A DNA stretch of 64,000 nt from Stygiolobus caldivivus. Its GTDB lineage: Archaea; Thermoproteota; Thermoprotei_A; Sulfolobales; Sulfolobaceae. The translations under genes were made by a program, and so were the position numbers. This document shows, in pieces, positions 42,401 to 51,042 of this stretch (positions are counted from its first letter, which is position 1; every line of letters begins with the position of its first letter). The stretch is taken from positions 1,426,001-1,490,000 of the forward strand of contig NZ_AP024597.1 in NCBI RefSeq assembly GCF_019704315.1. The letters are read 5' to 3'. The notes beneath the pieces are model-generated. The model was not told the origin of the DNA and searched no databases. It saw only the letters and a program-made list of their open reading frames with translations.

Positions 42401-42647
42401 AGTACGTGGGAGACCTGTCACGGGACTGAAGTTGTTGAGGGAACCAGAGGTGATGGACTCATTAGCACCAATACTCTTAACTTACTTCTACTTAAAAGGG
42501 GACAAAAAGGGGATAGAGAAGGTCACCAAGTACGTAAAGAAGGGGGGCTCGGGGATACCGCTGTTCATAACTAAGAAGATATTTGACGAAATCAACATCA
42601 AAGGTAACATAAATAAGTATATCGCTTCGCTGATCCTCTACGTGTGA
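39468..42647 (+). CDS. Large protein with two P-loops and an alpha-solenoid-like C-terminus
   Basis: 1059 residues; no named family recognised. Walker A motifs occur twice: GGLPFVGKTT at 59-68 and GPIKSAKST at 320-328. The first P-loop is followed by a strand ending in YVIDLVLG (about 117-124). A very acidic Tyr-rich stretch (about 395-450) leads into long amphipathic helices to the C-terminus with no membrane segment. The start is TTG 39468. An NTPase core plus helical repeats resembles STAND-type sensors in outline only; that is inference. The gene is alone, bracketed by inverted repeats of family C, and is followed 18 bp after its stop by a run of 9 C. Confidence 0.75.
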   Translation: MSTNYTNSVEDISIYNGDVTPHNILRFKFYPMFSYIVVEVLNAKQLRKLLRSQDKVFVGGLPFVGKTTLITEACGGLCGEKVQYIELPKEFHSVDELNAWKEKVDKVRRGVIEGRSYVIDLVLGKVTPTDKPSLVSPLRGIEGEVVKVKGLRAIRTLYKEGIRDDKVVSKVLLYSTVAMPDHYTVIPKLVNEGVELYKQGKLDKALNVVLGLKRLYALLLPEDVSGEEAIVHALGSVLPKGIDFKTAWGELSDTWKELVYYRLDWALGLLPGTAKKVLARKEVTPKGEAVSVPQIDPFFVDLAEWGKSIYLNGADLCIVGPIKSAKSTLADSIRQMIGEVDVVDYNNYNFLSLNEKLTSGERYIAVLTEDLYYSIPTVCIMIHSDKYISEFIDYLYLKENKRRKRPHADTLRPGPDYYYDLHELKYGMEEDEIEDQYLYEMDNYIKNTVFGGDVKLMENYLPLFALGKDYLPLPVKASEAVLKYLNKSVHEPFLRWFSAFYYRSDTIGEGVEIDKKQAVQRVREELIRAVKEQGLQDDLLRVYFDNVSKFVYYPETGIDGFVKTAYGNYSPLADAVLYDPDILEEFGWDLGDKLKETCDSLGELLKHIYEVDEDNASEVMKSALNIFERRLYNYAAVYRVLSSHDVDINCIRNAFYAMKVYVYYLEEVGVFEKLEEKLYDAVVATKDEELVREYMKMAFKYYLNTRSSPQKIVDHVTKIAGLSGVAKAACSPVYAVDMVLNGKVKPEGIKDPVEVFGALMGLIEMGPLIMEKDNLGLAVEFYNVLEGLYHKFTKVAKVIDDEAIRTVYDVVYDAELQDKKEFLDYISVVVDMYGFAAGVMTFYNYGIEGDFADALERIDLMVTPVYSYIVNEPSLDKERATWLLEAYKVKLAKELLTSKYGYKAVLQDIVDLYSKVEGLPDKTLKERVLLAYLISKLLLYGEVAEPIPPLRAEVLYRAALALTGKDVDGFLKEVEEIRVRGRPVTGLKLLREPEVMDSLAPILLTYFYLKGDKKGIEKVTKYVKKGGSGIPLFITKKIFDEINIKGNINKYIASLILYV

Positions 42648-42717
42648 ACTCCAAGATGTGGTCACCCCCCCCCGCCCGTCGGTTATTACACTTTTATTTA
42701 AATTAGCGTCCTGCTAT

Positions 42718-42816
42718 ACTTTGTCAGGGTTCAAAGGGCAACGTCCGTCCTCTTGTTTGGCAGGTTTTTGGCCTTACGCTAATGGTGCTGTTGCCCTTTA
42801 TTAACTGAACGGGTAT
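42718..42816 (+). repeat. Dispersed repeat family C, copy 3 (right flank of 1059-residue gene)
   Basis: Core CTTACGCTAATGGTGCTGTT then GCCCTTTATTAACTGAACGG. Near-perfect inverted match to 39284-39396. Confidence 0.85.
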
Positions 42817-42964
42817 GAATTATGGGGAGGCCGTAAGCTCCTGCAGGTAACTCTATACTCAGAATAGTGCTAGAGGGGAAGTTTATTACCGCATACAAAG
42901 GGGTATATGCGCTTTGAGTTAGAGCTACTGAGTGCGGTCATAGTGTTCGTTGTTAAGTTATAAA

Positions 42965-43220
42965 CAGCAGTTTATTCTACTTTAACGTAACTTAAATATT
43001 TTCACTAGAGTTTGTGTATCTCCTAAACGATTTTCAACGGACAGGAGGAGCCCTCTTCTATACCCCTCAGACTGATGAGCTCTCCCGTGCTAAGCTCACC
43101 TTTTGCAGTGCTCAGCCCTTTTCGTACTCTACATTTTTTAATAAACCAGACGTAAACTTAAAAACTTTATCGATATTAACGGTGGTTTGGTATTACCAAG
43201 GAAAAGTAGAATAACTGCTG
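42965..43220. mobile_element. MITE, family A, copy 2 (256 bp)
   Basis: Same termini and interior as 36347-36601 with about a dozen differences. TATAAA occurs immediately left, and one base beyond the right end, a possible target duplication. No coding capacity. Confidence 0.9.
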
Positions 43221-43458
43221 CTATAAACTAAGCGTGAAATGGGCCTCATCATAGAACTACGATGCGGATCAGGGACTTGACATGCCTTAAGTACTATGAA
43301 GAGACTTTATAGCGTAATGACACTATGTCCACTCTAGGGTCTGTTATCATAATGGGGTTTGACGTCTTGTAGAGACCGCTCTACCTCACCCCGTGAAAAA
43401 GTGGCTTTGGTTTAACTTGTTACAATATGTTTTAAACCCCTATTACCATTTACATTAT

Positions 43459-44290
43459 ATGGAAAGAGTGGGAAAACTGAAAATAACTGTCCTCAGCGAT
43501 AACTTCACCTCAACGATAGTCCCTCCCTTGATCGGGGAGTGGGGTTTTTCAGCGTTTATACAAGCTGATGACGTAGGGATATTATATGATGTGGGGAACA
43601 GCGGCTTACCGCTAGTCCACAACGCCCCATACCTCGGCATAGACCTGAAGAGAGACGTAGACTATATCGTACTTTCCCACGGGCACTCCGACCACACCGG
43701 GGGGGTTAGGGAACGACAAGTTGAGGGAGCTCTTAAGGGGTAAGGTGGTAATAGCTCACCCAGATATCTTCGAGAAGAAGTTCCTTAACTGGCGGGGGAG
43801 GATCGAGTATATAGGGCTCCCCCTGAGCAGGGAAGAGATGGAGAGTGACTTCAAGCTCGTCCTGACCAGAGAACCAATCGAGTTCACAAAAGGAGTGGTA
43901 TTCGCGGGGGAGGTAAAGGGTTACGGTTTTCCGAGGTATAATAAAGGGCTACTGAAGGCAAAAGACGACAAGGTAGTGGATGACGAACTCTTAGATGACG
44001 CACCGCTCTATATTAATACGGATAAAGGGCTGGTAATAGTAACAGGGTGCGGGCACTCCGGGGTACTCAACATAGTCCGCCACTCAAAGGAGGTCACTAA
44101 AGAGGAGAAAATCCACGCTATAATAGGGGGGTTACACCTACTTTCCTCCCCGAAGGAGCACGTAGCCCAAGTCCTTAAAGAACTGGAGGGCGTCGCAGAT
44201 AAAATCGGCCCTGCACACTGTAGCGGTTTTCAGGTAAGGTTAAGCGAGAAGTATATAGACGCAGGAGTAGGCAGGGTATTTGAAGTGTGA
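43459..44290 (+). pseudogene. Metallo-beta-lactamase-fold hydrolase, one frameshift
   Basis: Two frames join into about 276 residues. The first has the metal motif HGHSDH (H74, H76, D78, H79). The second begins just after it with GNDKLRELLRGK and supplies GCGHSGVLNI and PAHCSG. The break falls in a run of 7 G at 43699-43705; with 6 G the frame is continuous (HTGGLGNDKL). The product resembles archaeal MBL proteins annotated as dihydropterin ribofuranosylaminobenzene phosphate synthase-like. The start ATG 43459 is leaderless after a TATA element. It could be intact if the run was miscounted. Confidence 0.85.
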
Positions 44291-44297
44291 GCGGATA

Positions 44298-44440
44298 ATA
44301 ATGGCGTTTTACGTAAAATCCCCCCACGTGTGATTTTTACCAGCGTGTGAATTACGTTTACGGCTAAAAGCTAAGGCACTGGTAGTTTAACATAAGGCCC
44401 TAGTAAAGTATTCAAGTAAATGTTCAGGTAGTGGTGGGGG
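44298..44440 (+). repeat. Dispersed repeat family B, copy 5 (diverged)
   Basis: Landmarks: GGCGTTTTACGTAAAA, GTGATTTTTACC, GTTTAACATAAGG and AGTATTCAAGTAAATGTTCA. A run of 11 G follows at 44436-44446. Confidence 0.65.
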
Positions 44441-44499
44441 GGGGGGAGTTGGGGAGAGTTAATATACCCTGTTGTCGCTCCTAATAATTCTGGACGTGG

Positions 44500-46428
44500 C
44501 TACTTTTTAAAGACCAGCCCCCACAGAGCAGGGCTACCTATGTAATGGTCTAGATAGACGTCTGGGAACCCGGTGAATACGTTGAGACGTGAAGGTTGGT
44601 TCCACACCATCCCCCTTTCTACTAACGCCTCCCACTCCAGTTCAATAATTTCCCGCCATTCCTCCATCCCCAGCCAGAGGGCTAAGGAGCCTACCGCAAA
44701 CACGAGTCTTACCCAAGAGGAGACGGTCTGTGGGGAGTAATTAAAGGGAGAGCCGTCTTGGTTAACCGTATTGGGGACACAACAGGTCTTAGACCTCTTT
44801 ATCCTCTCATAGGCTTCCCTTAACGCCCTCTTCACTTTTTCCTTATCGTAAGGTAAGTCCAAGAGTTCAGCCCACCAGAAGGCGATAAATTGACCTAGAA
44901 ACAGTGTGTCAGTTGCAGGCTCGTCCCACGCGGTGTAAAATTTCCCGTTCCACCTGAGCTCTTGCAGCGCTTTTTCGGCCAACTCCTCGGCCTTTCTCTC
45001 CGTGTCGGGGTCGTTTACAACTTCGGCGATCTTCTCCATGGCTACTGACGCGACATAAGTGAGTGATGTAATATAGGAGTCGTAGCCTCTCACAGAAGTA
45101 GCGTCAAATGCGTCATCTCCACTACCTTCTTTACCCGGTACTCCGCCGTTGAACCACGAAAAGGCTCTGAGTATTGATGGGTAAAACTCCTTTATGGCCT
45201 CGACGTCTCCCATAAGCTTGTAGTACCTATACGCCATTAAGATCAGGGTCGCGTTGGTGTCCTTCCATTCGGGAGGTGCTGTGGTCCCGTCTGTAGGTGC
45301 GTCAAATCCCAGGTACCCTAAGTCGTGGGGGACGTACCCGTCTTCTCTGACCGACTTTAAAAACATCTCTATTACTTTCCTTTCAAGTCCGGGGTAAAGG
45401 TAGAGTATAGGGAGGGAAGAGGCCTCATAAGTCAGGCCCCCTATGGTGTTCACCAATGGTAGGGCTTCAGGTGCCTCTAACACCCCGAACTTACCGTCAT
45501 CGGTGAGCCAAGTTGAGGTAGAGAGTATATAAGCTGAGTTGACGACCGCTTCGCCGAAAGGCTGGTCTGTAAACCTCAAGCTCTTGGCAAAAAATAGGTC
45601 AAAGTTATCGAGGAAATACTCCGCGACTTCTTTTGAGTCTTTAAAGAAGTTAGAGTAATAGTGTTTATAAGGGAAGTGGTGGGTGGGGGTGTTGAAGTAC
45701 CAACTCAGGACGCACGTGGCTTCGTCCTCTGAGACTACCATGCCCGCAAAGTCCTCCCACATACCCCTGGCTTCACCGTCCGTGGGGGTTAAAGACCCGT
45801 CTATTAGTTTTAGCCACGGGTCGGGGGACTCGTATAGTTCCTTTACCCACCCTTTTTCCAAAACTTCACGAGGGGAGAGGTTAATGTTGTACTGGTGTAT
45901 TACTTTACCGGACTTACAGATGAACGTCATATCACCTTTTGCAGGGTCGTACTTGTTAGCCTTAGTGTTGACCATTTTAAAACCGTTTTTTAACGGCTCG
46001 TTTTTCCTGCCTACCGAAAAACTACCGACGAGGTTTGCCACGGATATGGCTATCTTCCCCTTAGCCTTTACCGTCAGCCCGAAGGCCGGCAAAGACGAGT
46101 CCTTTAGGTCTCCCTTTATAATAGGCGTAAACGCCGTAAGGGTCGTGCCCCTCCCGGTTATCTTGACGAAAGGGTATTCGCCTTCATAAGTCAGTGTCGT
46201 CCCTCTGTCCTCCATCCCTTTGACCATTACGTCATCCTCAAGGAAATAGTAGTCGTCTCCTATGACGAAGACGTGAAAACCCCTCATACCGGTTACGGGT
46301 TTCTGCCAGTTATTGAAAATTGTCAGGTTTACCATTTTACCTTTGTTGTTGAGTTCTACCTTTCCGGCACCGATACCGCCCAAAGGGACGCCGTAGTCCA
46401 GGACTTGTTTTGAGTTGTACTTGACCAT
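44500..46428 (-). CDS. GH116 beta-glucosidase-type glycoside hydrolase
   Basis: 642 residues, similar in size to the Sulfolobus GH116 enzyme SSO1353, which acts on aryl beta-glucosides and xylosides; the human relative is GBA2. Recognisable parts: N-terminal PLGGIGAGKVELN, a beta-sandwich domain to about 270, then an (alpha/alpha)6 barrel with LEAPEALPLVN, DLGYLGFDAPTDGTTAPPEW and GSGDDAFDATSVRGYDSY. The Glu of LEAPEA and the acidic cluster DDAFDA are candidate catalytic residues, not proven. No signal peptide, so the enzyme is intracellular. TATA-like CTATATATCC about 25 bp upstream of the ATG indicates a leaderless message. Confidence 0.87.
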   Translation of the reverse strand: MVKYNSKQVLDYGVPLGGIGAGKVELNNKGKMVNLTIFNNWQKPVTGMRGFHVFVIGDDYYFLEDDVMVKGMEDRGTTLTYEGEYPFVKITGRGTTLTAFTPIIKGDLKDSSLPAFGLTVKAKGKIAISVANLVGSFSVGRKNEPLKNGFKMVNTKANKYDPAKGDMTFICKSGKVIHQYNINLSPREVLEKGWVKELYESPDPWLKLIDGSLTPTDGEARGMWEDFAGMVVSEDEATCVLSWYFNTPTHHFPYKHYYSNFFKDSKEVAEYFLDNFDLFFAKSLRFTDQPFGEAVVNSAYILSTSTWLTDDGKFGVLEAPEALPLVNTIGGLTYEASSLPILYLYPGLERKVIEMFLKSVREDGYVPHDLGYLGFDAPTDGTTAPPEWKDTNATLILMAYRYYKLMGDVEAIKEFYPSILRAFSWFNGGVPGKEGSGDDAFDATSVRGYDSYITSLTYVASVAMEKIAEVVNDPDTERKAEELAEKALQELRWNGKFYTAWDEPATDTLFLGQFIAFWWAELLDLPYDKEKVKRALREAYERIKRSKTCCVPNTVNQDGSPFNYSPQTVSSWVRLVFAVGSLALWLGMEEWREIIELEWEALVERGMVWNQPSRLNVFTGFPDVYLDHYIGSPALWGLVFKK

Positions 46429-47357
46429 AAGTTAAAGACTGCAACTGGATATATAGTCGTTTTGACTGTGTAGCCCTCCTCGTGATGGGTGAGCGATTTG
46501 GGATTTGTGAAGGCGTGTGCTTACTTACCCGTCACTGTACCCCTTTTACCCTAATGTGATTTACACTTGCCCAGTAAGTTATACCCGGTAGGTTAATAAA
46601 GGGCAACGGTACCGTTAATGTAGGGAAAAAAAATTCGCTAAGCAAGGGAATCGACTTTACCCTTTATTAACTGATAGAGAATAATAAAGGGCCACGTTAT
46701 CGTCAGCTCGAGGTGGTTACGGGCGAGAGTGTAGGGACTTGACCTTATTATCAGCGGCACTCCTCTATATTAGGGGACTAAGGTATAAGGCCCTCCCTCT
46801 CTCTCACTTAGTAATTTTTTAAGACATACACTAATAACTATACTACCCTTTATTGACTGACCGGGTATAAACGCTTAAAACCCGGTGCTCGATAGTGAGT
46901 TATCTGACTTCCTCACCGCCCCTAAGGGCGAAGCTTTCGGCCTCTTGTGATATCAAGGGCTTAGCTAGTAAGGCTTGTGGGCATAGGTTTTAGGTAAAAC
47001 GGTATAAGAGGCCGGAGAGTCCCAGTGTGTGTCACGGTGGTCTTACAAGGGGTAAGCTTACCCTCTGAGAAACTAAACCCGGTCGGTCGGAGGCTTATAC
47101 GCTCCCCGAGAGTTGGGTTTGTAAATATACGGCTGGGTCAAGACCCTGAACAAAGACTTCGTTACTTATACGTCCCCCGAAAGTTGTTGGGTTTGTAAAC
47201 CCCCGACGGGGTACATACAGACCTCTAAGGGCGTTATTACCGTCTTGACCGGGCAAAACACAAAGGCCTTAGGTCCCTCCGCTAAAAGGAGATCAGGGTT
47301 TCAGCACCCCCTTTACTTGTGGGGCCAAACGGGTTACAGCCTGAAAAAAGAGGTGGG
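46429..47357. other. Intergenic with several family C cores
   Basis: Core-only C repeats occur at 46588-46625 (inverted), 46660-46706 (two facing partial cores) and 46820-46872 (direct). No gene is supported. Confidence 0.55.
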
Positions 47358-48623
47358 TCAGAGTTTGAACACTTCCTTTATAGCCTTGTATACCTCTTTG
47401 TGCTCGTCCGGTATGAGGAATATATCGTTAATTTCCGTATACCTTACCTTCTTGGCCGAAAATAGGCCTAACAATATAAAGATGACGGCGGGTAACGACG
47501 CTATCCCTATGAGCTCCGTCAGGGGCACGTCAACACCCGACGCGTCGATTGAGAGGAATAAGGTGTAATAAGTGAGTGCTGCTAACGCGACTATTACACG
47601 GGTGACGCGCGTACTCTTCCTCTCGACTACCGATTTGACTTTATTGGGCACGACCACCCTGGCCTTCCCGATCTCTTTTTCACCTATTATTACCCTTTTG
47701 TTGGTAACCCCTACAGTATAGGACGGGAGGTTAAACGCTTTTATTAACTTCTCTCCGTCCTCGAGCTCTACCCCTGAAAAGTACTTGAGGGAAATGGGGT
47801 CGCTTTCGCTTACGGCCCTCAGAGTGTTCACCGGCGTGACTCCCTGAGTTACCAAGTAGAGGAAGTCCCCGTTAATGGACTTTACCCCCTCGGGCAGGTT
47901 TACATACCCTACCATCAGTGGGGACGTGGAAGCCATGACGAAACCCCACTCCCCGTTAAAGCTGGGGACGTTAACGTAATACCCCTTAGCGTACGGGAAC
48001 ACCCTGGACACGGTGTAATATACTCTTTGGAACTCCTCAGAACCGTATTTCCCCGCGTTGGTCACCATGACCTTGTTAAGCCTGGACTTCACCAGCTGGT
48101 AGAAGGACTCCGTGAACAGCCCTCCCGAGCTAACGTCCCCGCCCGGGTCGGTCGAGTCGATTATGATCACGTCAAATTTAATGTCTCTTTTTTCCAAGAA
48201 CTCCTTCCCGTCCCCTATGACGACCTCTACTCTGGGGTCGAGGAACGCGTCGTTATTGAGCTCCCTCAGTTTTCCCATACCCAGCTTGACAACGCAGGGG
48301 TCGATGTCCACTAAATACACTTTCTTTACACTCTTCCATTTCAGCACTTCCCTGAGCGCGAGGCCGTCCCCACCCCCTATGATGAGCACGGTCTCCGGGT
48401 CTTTGGCTACGGCCATTGCAGGGTGCACTAAGGCCTCGTGGTAGATGTATTCGTCTTTTTCTGTAAACTGGACGTTCCCGTCTATTACCAGTGTCAAGCC
48501 GTAGTCGGTGCGTAAGAGTTTTACCTGAAAGTGGTAACACGTGTCCTTCTTTTCTTCCTCTTCTTCTGTAGCTTCTTCGCTTCCCCTGTACCTTATATGG
48601 GGAGGGGGTAGCAGTACTCCCAT
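47358..48623 (-). CDS. Spermidine-synthase-like enzyme with C-terminal membrane domain
   Basis: 421 residues against about 300 for usual polyamine aminopropyltransferases. Residues 28-300 hold the enzyme: VLIIGGGDGLALREVL (79-94), VYLVDIDP (102-109), VVIGDG (134-139) and IDSTDP (155-160), the family active-site Asp motif. Residues 300-421 are extra: VGVTNKRVIIGEKEIGKARV, two hydrophobic segments at about 342-359 and 370-389, and a C-terminal helix EHKEVYKAIKEVF. The extension resembles bacterial PH-like domains with a membrane hairpin, by inference. The acidic N-terminus (about 15-26) is also unusual. A TATA element lies about 28 bp upstream of the ATG. Confidence 0.8.
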   Translation of the reverse strand: MGVLLPPPHIRYRGSEEATEEEEEKKDTCYHFQVKLLRTDYGLTLVIDGNVQFTEKDEYIYHEALVHPAMAVAKDPETVLIIGGGDGLALREVLKWKSVKKVYLVDIDPCVVKLGMGKLRELNNDAFLDPRVEVVIGDGKEFLEKRDIKFDVIIIDSTDPGGDVSSGGLFTESFYQLVKSRLNKVMVTNAGKYGSEEFQRVYYTVSRVFPYAKGYYVNVPSFNGEWGFVMASTSPLMVGYVNLPEGVKSINGDFLYLVTQGVTPVNTLRAVSESDPISLKYFSGVELEDGEKLIKAFNLPSYTVGVTNKRVIIGEKEIGKARVVVPNKVKSVVERKSTRVTRVIVALAALTYYTLFLSIDASGVDVPLTELIGIASLPAVIFILLGLFSAKKVRYTEINDIFLIPDEHKEVYKAIKEVFKL

Positions 48624-49329
48624 AGCTTAACTCTCTCGTGTTGAATTTATTAACTTTTCCATAACTTTTTGGGCTTAAGCTGGAGACATCAGTCCTGCGA
48701 TCCCATGCGACCTCTTCTCCCTACACATCACCCTTAACAACGTGTCCAAAAGCAGGCCTTTAAGGCGTTTTTAAATAAATTCTTCATAAAATTTTGCCCT
48801 CAACACTCAAAGTGTTTTTACTAAATATGAATTACGAGTGAAAGGGAATCCTTTATCAGAGCGACGTTGTAAGGAAAAAGACCTTAACACGCCTCGAGTA
48901 CCGTAAAGGTACTTTGTAGCTCGGTGAGGATACTATGTCCGCTCTCGTACTCATTATGACAAATCACTATAATTCACTTAGCCGTACATGTCTCTACTAT
49001 AATTTGGAATACTCTCTGTCAAATTCATATAATCCTATGTACACAAATAACCAGATACTGGCTAAACTATTTAGTCAGTTAGAGTTACATCTTCCCCCGT
49101 TATCCCCCGCAAGCATTTTAGTATTAATCTTATCCACGTGTAATTAACAGTTAAAATACCACTTCAATAACACAAACTGAAATTGTAACGTGGCCATGAA
49201 TGACCCATTTACCTCGACCTTATATCATACCTAGACGTGTACTGTTCCCCTTAATAACGGGGTAACGTGAATGCTCCTTATGGGCTGTTTTTCGATAAGT
49301 TTTAAAAGCCCTCATTACACTATGAAGCA
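48624..49329. other. Divergent intergenic region
   Basis: No supported gene; a 70-codon ORF at 48935 has no promoter or recognisable product. The TATA-like GTTTTAAAAGC at about 49295-49305 serves the surface-protein gene. Confidence 0.5.
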
Positions 49330-50682
49330 GTGGATAAAGGGTTTCTGAGTGTTGCCTTACCCCTACTCTTAATCCTTCCCCTAGTTTCATTGCTTACTTA
49401 TTCTCAAATTAACATATACGTAGGGGTCGGTTCAAGTGATTACGGGTATGAGTTCCCCATAATGCAGATAAGCGGGATAAACTCCACTATCACTTATTAC
49501 TGCGTTAACGTCACTTCACAGATACCTTCGACCCAACAGAACGTGTGTCTGTCTATCAATAACACACAAGTGTTCGTACAGAACGTCCTTTGGTACTACG
49601 GGAGTCACACCTACCCTGAGTGGGGCATAAGCCTTTACTACAACGGGAGTTACCACACTTACGATACACAGCCCGTAATGACGGGGGAGTCCTATACCCT
49701 GACCACTTTGTGGCACTATAACGGGAGCGGGGTAGTGGTCACTTTTTACCTGTCCAACGGGACCGATACGCTTAACGTCTCGCGTTACCTACCGGGTGTA
49801 TATAAGGGCCTCGCGGTTAGCTTACCCGGGACGGTAATAGTAGGGTACGGTGACAGTAGTATCGCTTGCTTCGCCCCGGGCTTTAACGTGTCGGTCTCCA
49901 CTACCGTCGAGGTAGACGACAAGTGGTACGTCCCGCCAGCGATTTTCAGCGGTTTCCCTAACACCGGTGAGAGCGCCGTCCACGGGAGGGCGTATTTGGG
50001 GAGCGGGAACAGGGTTTTCGTGGTCTATAACAAGACACACGAGGGCTTATACGAACCACAGATACTGGCATTACCGAGCGTCATCATAACCGGTAATAAG
50101 GTGGTGGTGTTCCCGTTTAACAGCCTATGGGTGGTCAGGTACCCTAACGGGACTTCTTCATACTTCGTCAACGAGACACGGTATGTTGGCGGGGCTGAAG
50201 TATGCCCTTACGGTAATATCTCCCTACCTTTCCAAGACCGTCTGCCCAATGTGACGCACTTTAGGCTGGAAAAACTCTATTACGTCAACTCTAACGTCCC
50301 CGTATACGGTAGCGAGTCCTTTTATGTCCCGCAGGAGGAGTACGTATTCGCTCTGGTAGACGGGTCTTACGAACCCGTCCTGATCGACGGGAATACTACG
50401 ATAGACTTGAGCACCACTGAACAGGCTACTAAAGTGACGTTTACCACTACTTCCACTGTTACGTCTACTGTAACGGATTACGTGACCACTACTGTAGCAC
50501 GGACGACTGTTACGTCTTACGTGACCGTCCACGTAATCACTTCGATAATTACGAGCATAACCCAACCATCCCCCTCAAAGAAGCTCTATGAAGGTGCAAT
50601 AGCCGTGATAGTCACTGAATTAATTATTTTCCTGCTGTTCAGGGGGTGGAGAGTAAATAGGAGGAAGAGGTATCCGTCTTAA
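49330..50682 (+). CDS. Secreted, membrane-anchored surface glycoprotein
   Basis: 450 residues. N-terminal signal sequence (about 5-22, ALPLLLILPLVSLLTY), a large beta-rich exterior domain with more than a dozen N-glycosylation sequons, a Thr/Val-rich stalk (about 375-415, TVTSTVTDYVTTT) and a C-terminal membrane helix (about 425-440) with a basic tail RRKRYPS. Wholly outside-facing. Two Cys near 57 and 72 could form a disulfide. The exterior domain is faintly thermopsin-like but I see no proof of protease function. GTG 49330 is chosen because the ATG at 49322 runs into a stop after eight codons and the TATA spacing fits. Confidence 0.75.
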   Translation: MDKGFLSVALPLLLILPLVSLLTYSQINIYVGVGSSDYGYEFPIMQISGINSTITYYCVNVTSQIPSTQQNVCLSINNTQVFVQNVLWYYGSHTYPEWGISLYYNGSYHTYDTQPVMTGESYTLTTLWHYNGSGVVVTFYLSNGTDTLNVSRYLPGVYKGLAVSLPGTVIVGYGDSSIACFAPGFNVSVSTTVEVDDKWYVPPAIFSGFPNTGESAVHGRAYLGSGNRVFVVYNKTHEGLYEPQILALPSVIITGNKVVVFPFNSLWVVRYPNGTSSYFVNETRYVGGAEVCPYGNISLPFQDRLPNVTHFRLEKLYYVNSNVPVYGSESFYVPQEEYVFALVDGSYEPVLIDGNTTIDLSTTEQATKVTFTTTSTVTSTVTDYVTTTVARTTVTSYVTVHVITSIITSITQPSPSKKLYEGAIAVIVTELIIFLLFRGWRVNRRKRYPS

Positions 50683-50939
50683 TGTACCGAGTGGTGAGTA
50701 AGGTCAACAACACTGTTTATAAAGGGTAAAAGTGCCTAGCTAACATGAGTTAAAAATGAGTTAAACTGTCTCTTAACCCTTGTGAATAAGTCCTGGCCCC
50801 ACGCAGAGCTGAATTTCCCGACCCTATGAGAGCTTAATGAGCTCGATGTGGGGTTTAAGCCTTACTCTATTTGTAACAAACCATAGTTAATTTTTTTACA
50901 AAAGAATATTTATATATGAGAAAATCCAGATTTGTTTTT
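50683..50939 (+). promoter_or_regulatory. Intergenic with strong promoter of the mini-gene
   Basis: TATTTATATAT at about 50908-50918 is a near-ideal archaeal TATA box, 28 bp before ATG 50940, preceded by an A/T-rich BRE-like stretch. The rest holds nothing recognisable. Confidence 0.65.
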
Positions 50940-51029
50940 ATGTGTTATGAGAAGTACGAGAAGAGTATGATAAAGCAGAGGAGCACAGTAAGGAAGAGAG
51001 TCGTTGTTACAGCCCCGTCAAGTAAATAA
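50940..51029 (+). CDS. Leaderless 29-residue basic mini-protein
   Basis: ATG to TAA gives 29 residues starting MCYEKYEKSMIKQRS and ending KRVVVTAPSSK. It is strongly basic in the second half. The support is contextual: a near-consensus TATA box at the right distance, an immediate ATG, and a T-rich terminator beginning 14 bp after the stop, so promoter, ORF and terminator form a compact unit. Function unknown; the RKR stretch could bind nucleic acid. The alternative is that this is a small RNA of about 110 nt whose ORF is chance. Confidence 0.5.
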   Translation: MCYEKYEKSMIKQRSTVRKRVVVTAPSSK

Positions 51030-51042
51030 GCAGGTTACCTCA

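Larger units (their letters stand above)
42648..43458. other. Intergenic with repeat C, a MITE and the promoter of the MBL gene
   Basis: It contains a C9 run (42664-42673), repeat C (42718-42816), MITE A copy 2 (42965-43220) and a TATA-like TTTTAAAC at about 43430, 26 bp before ATG 43459. No gene. Confidence 0.6.

Noticed and set aside
48935-49147. 70-codon ORF in the intergenic region before the surface-protein gene
   Set aside because: Ser/Asn/Tyr-rich random composition and no promoter.
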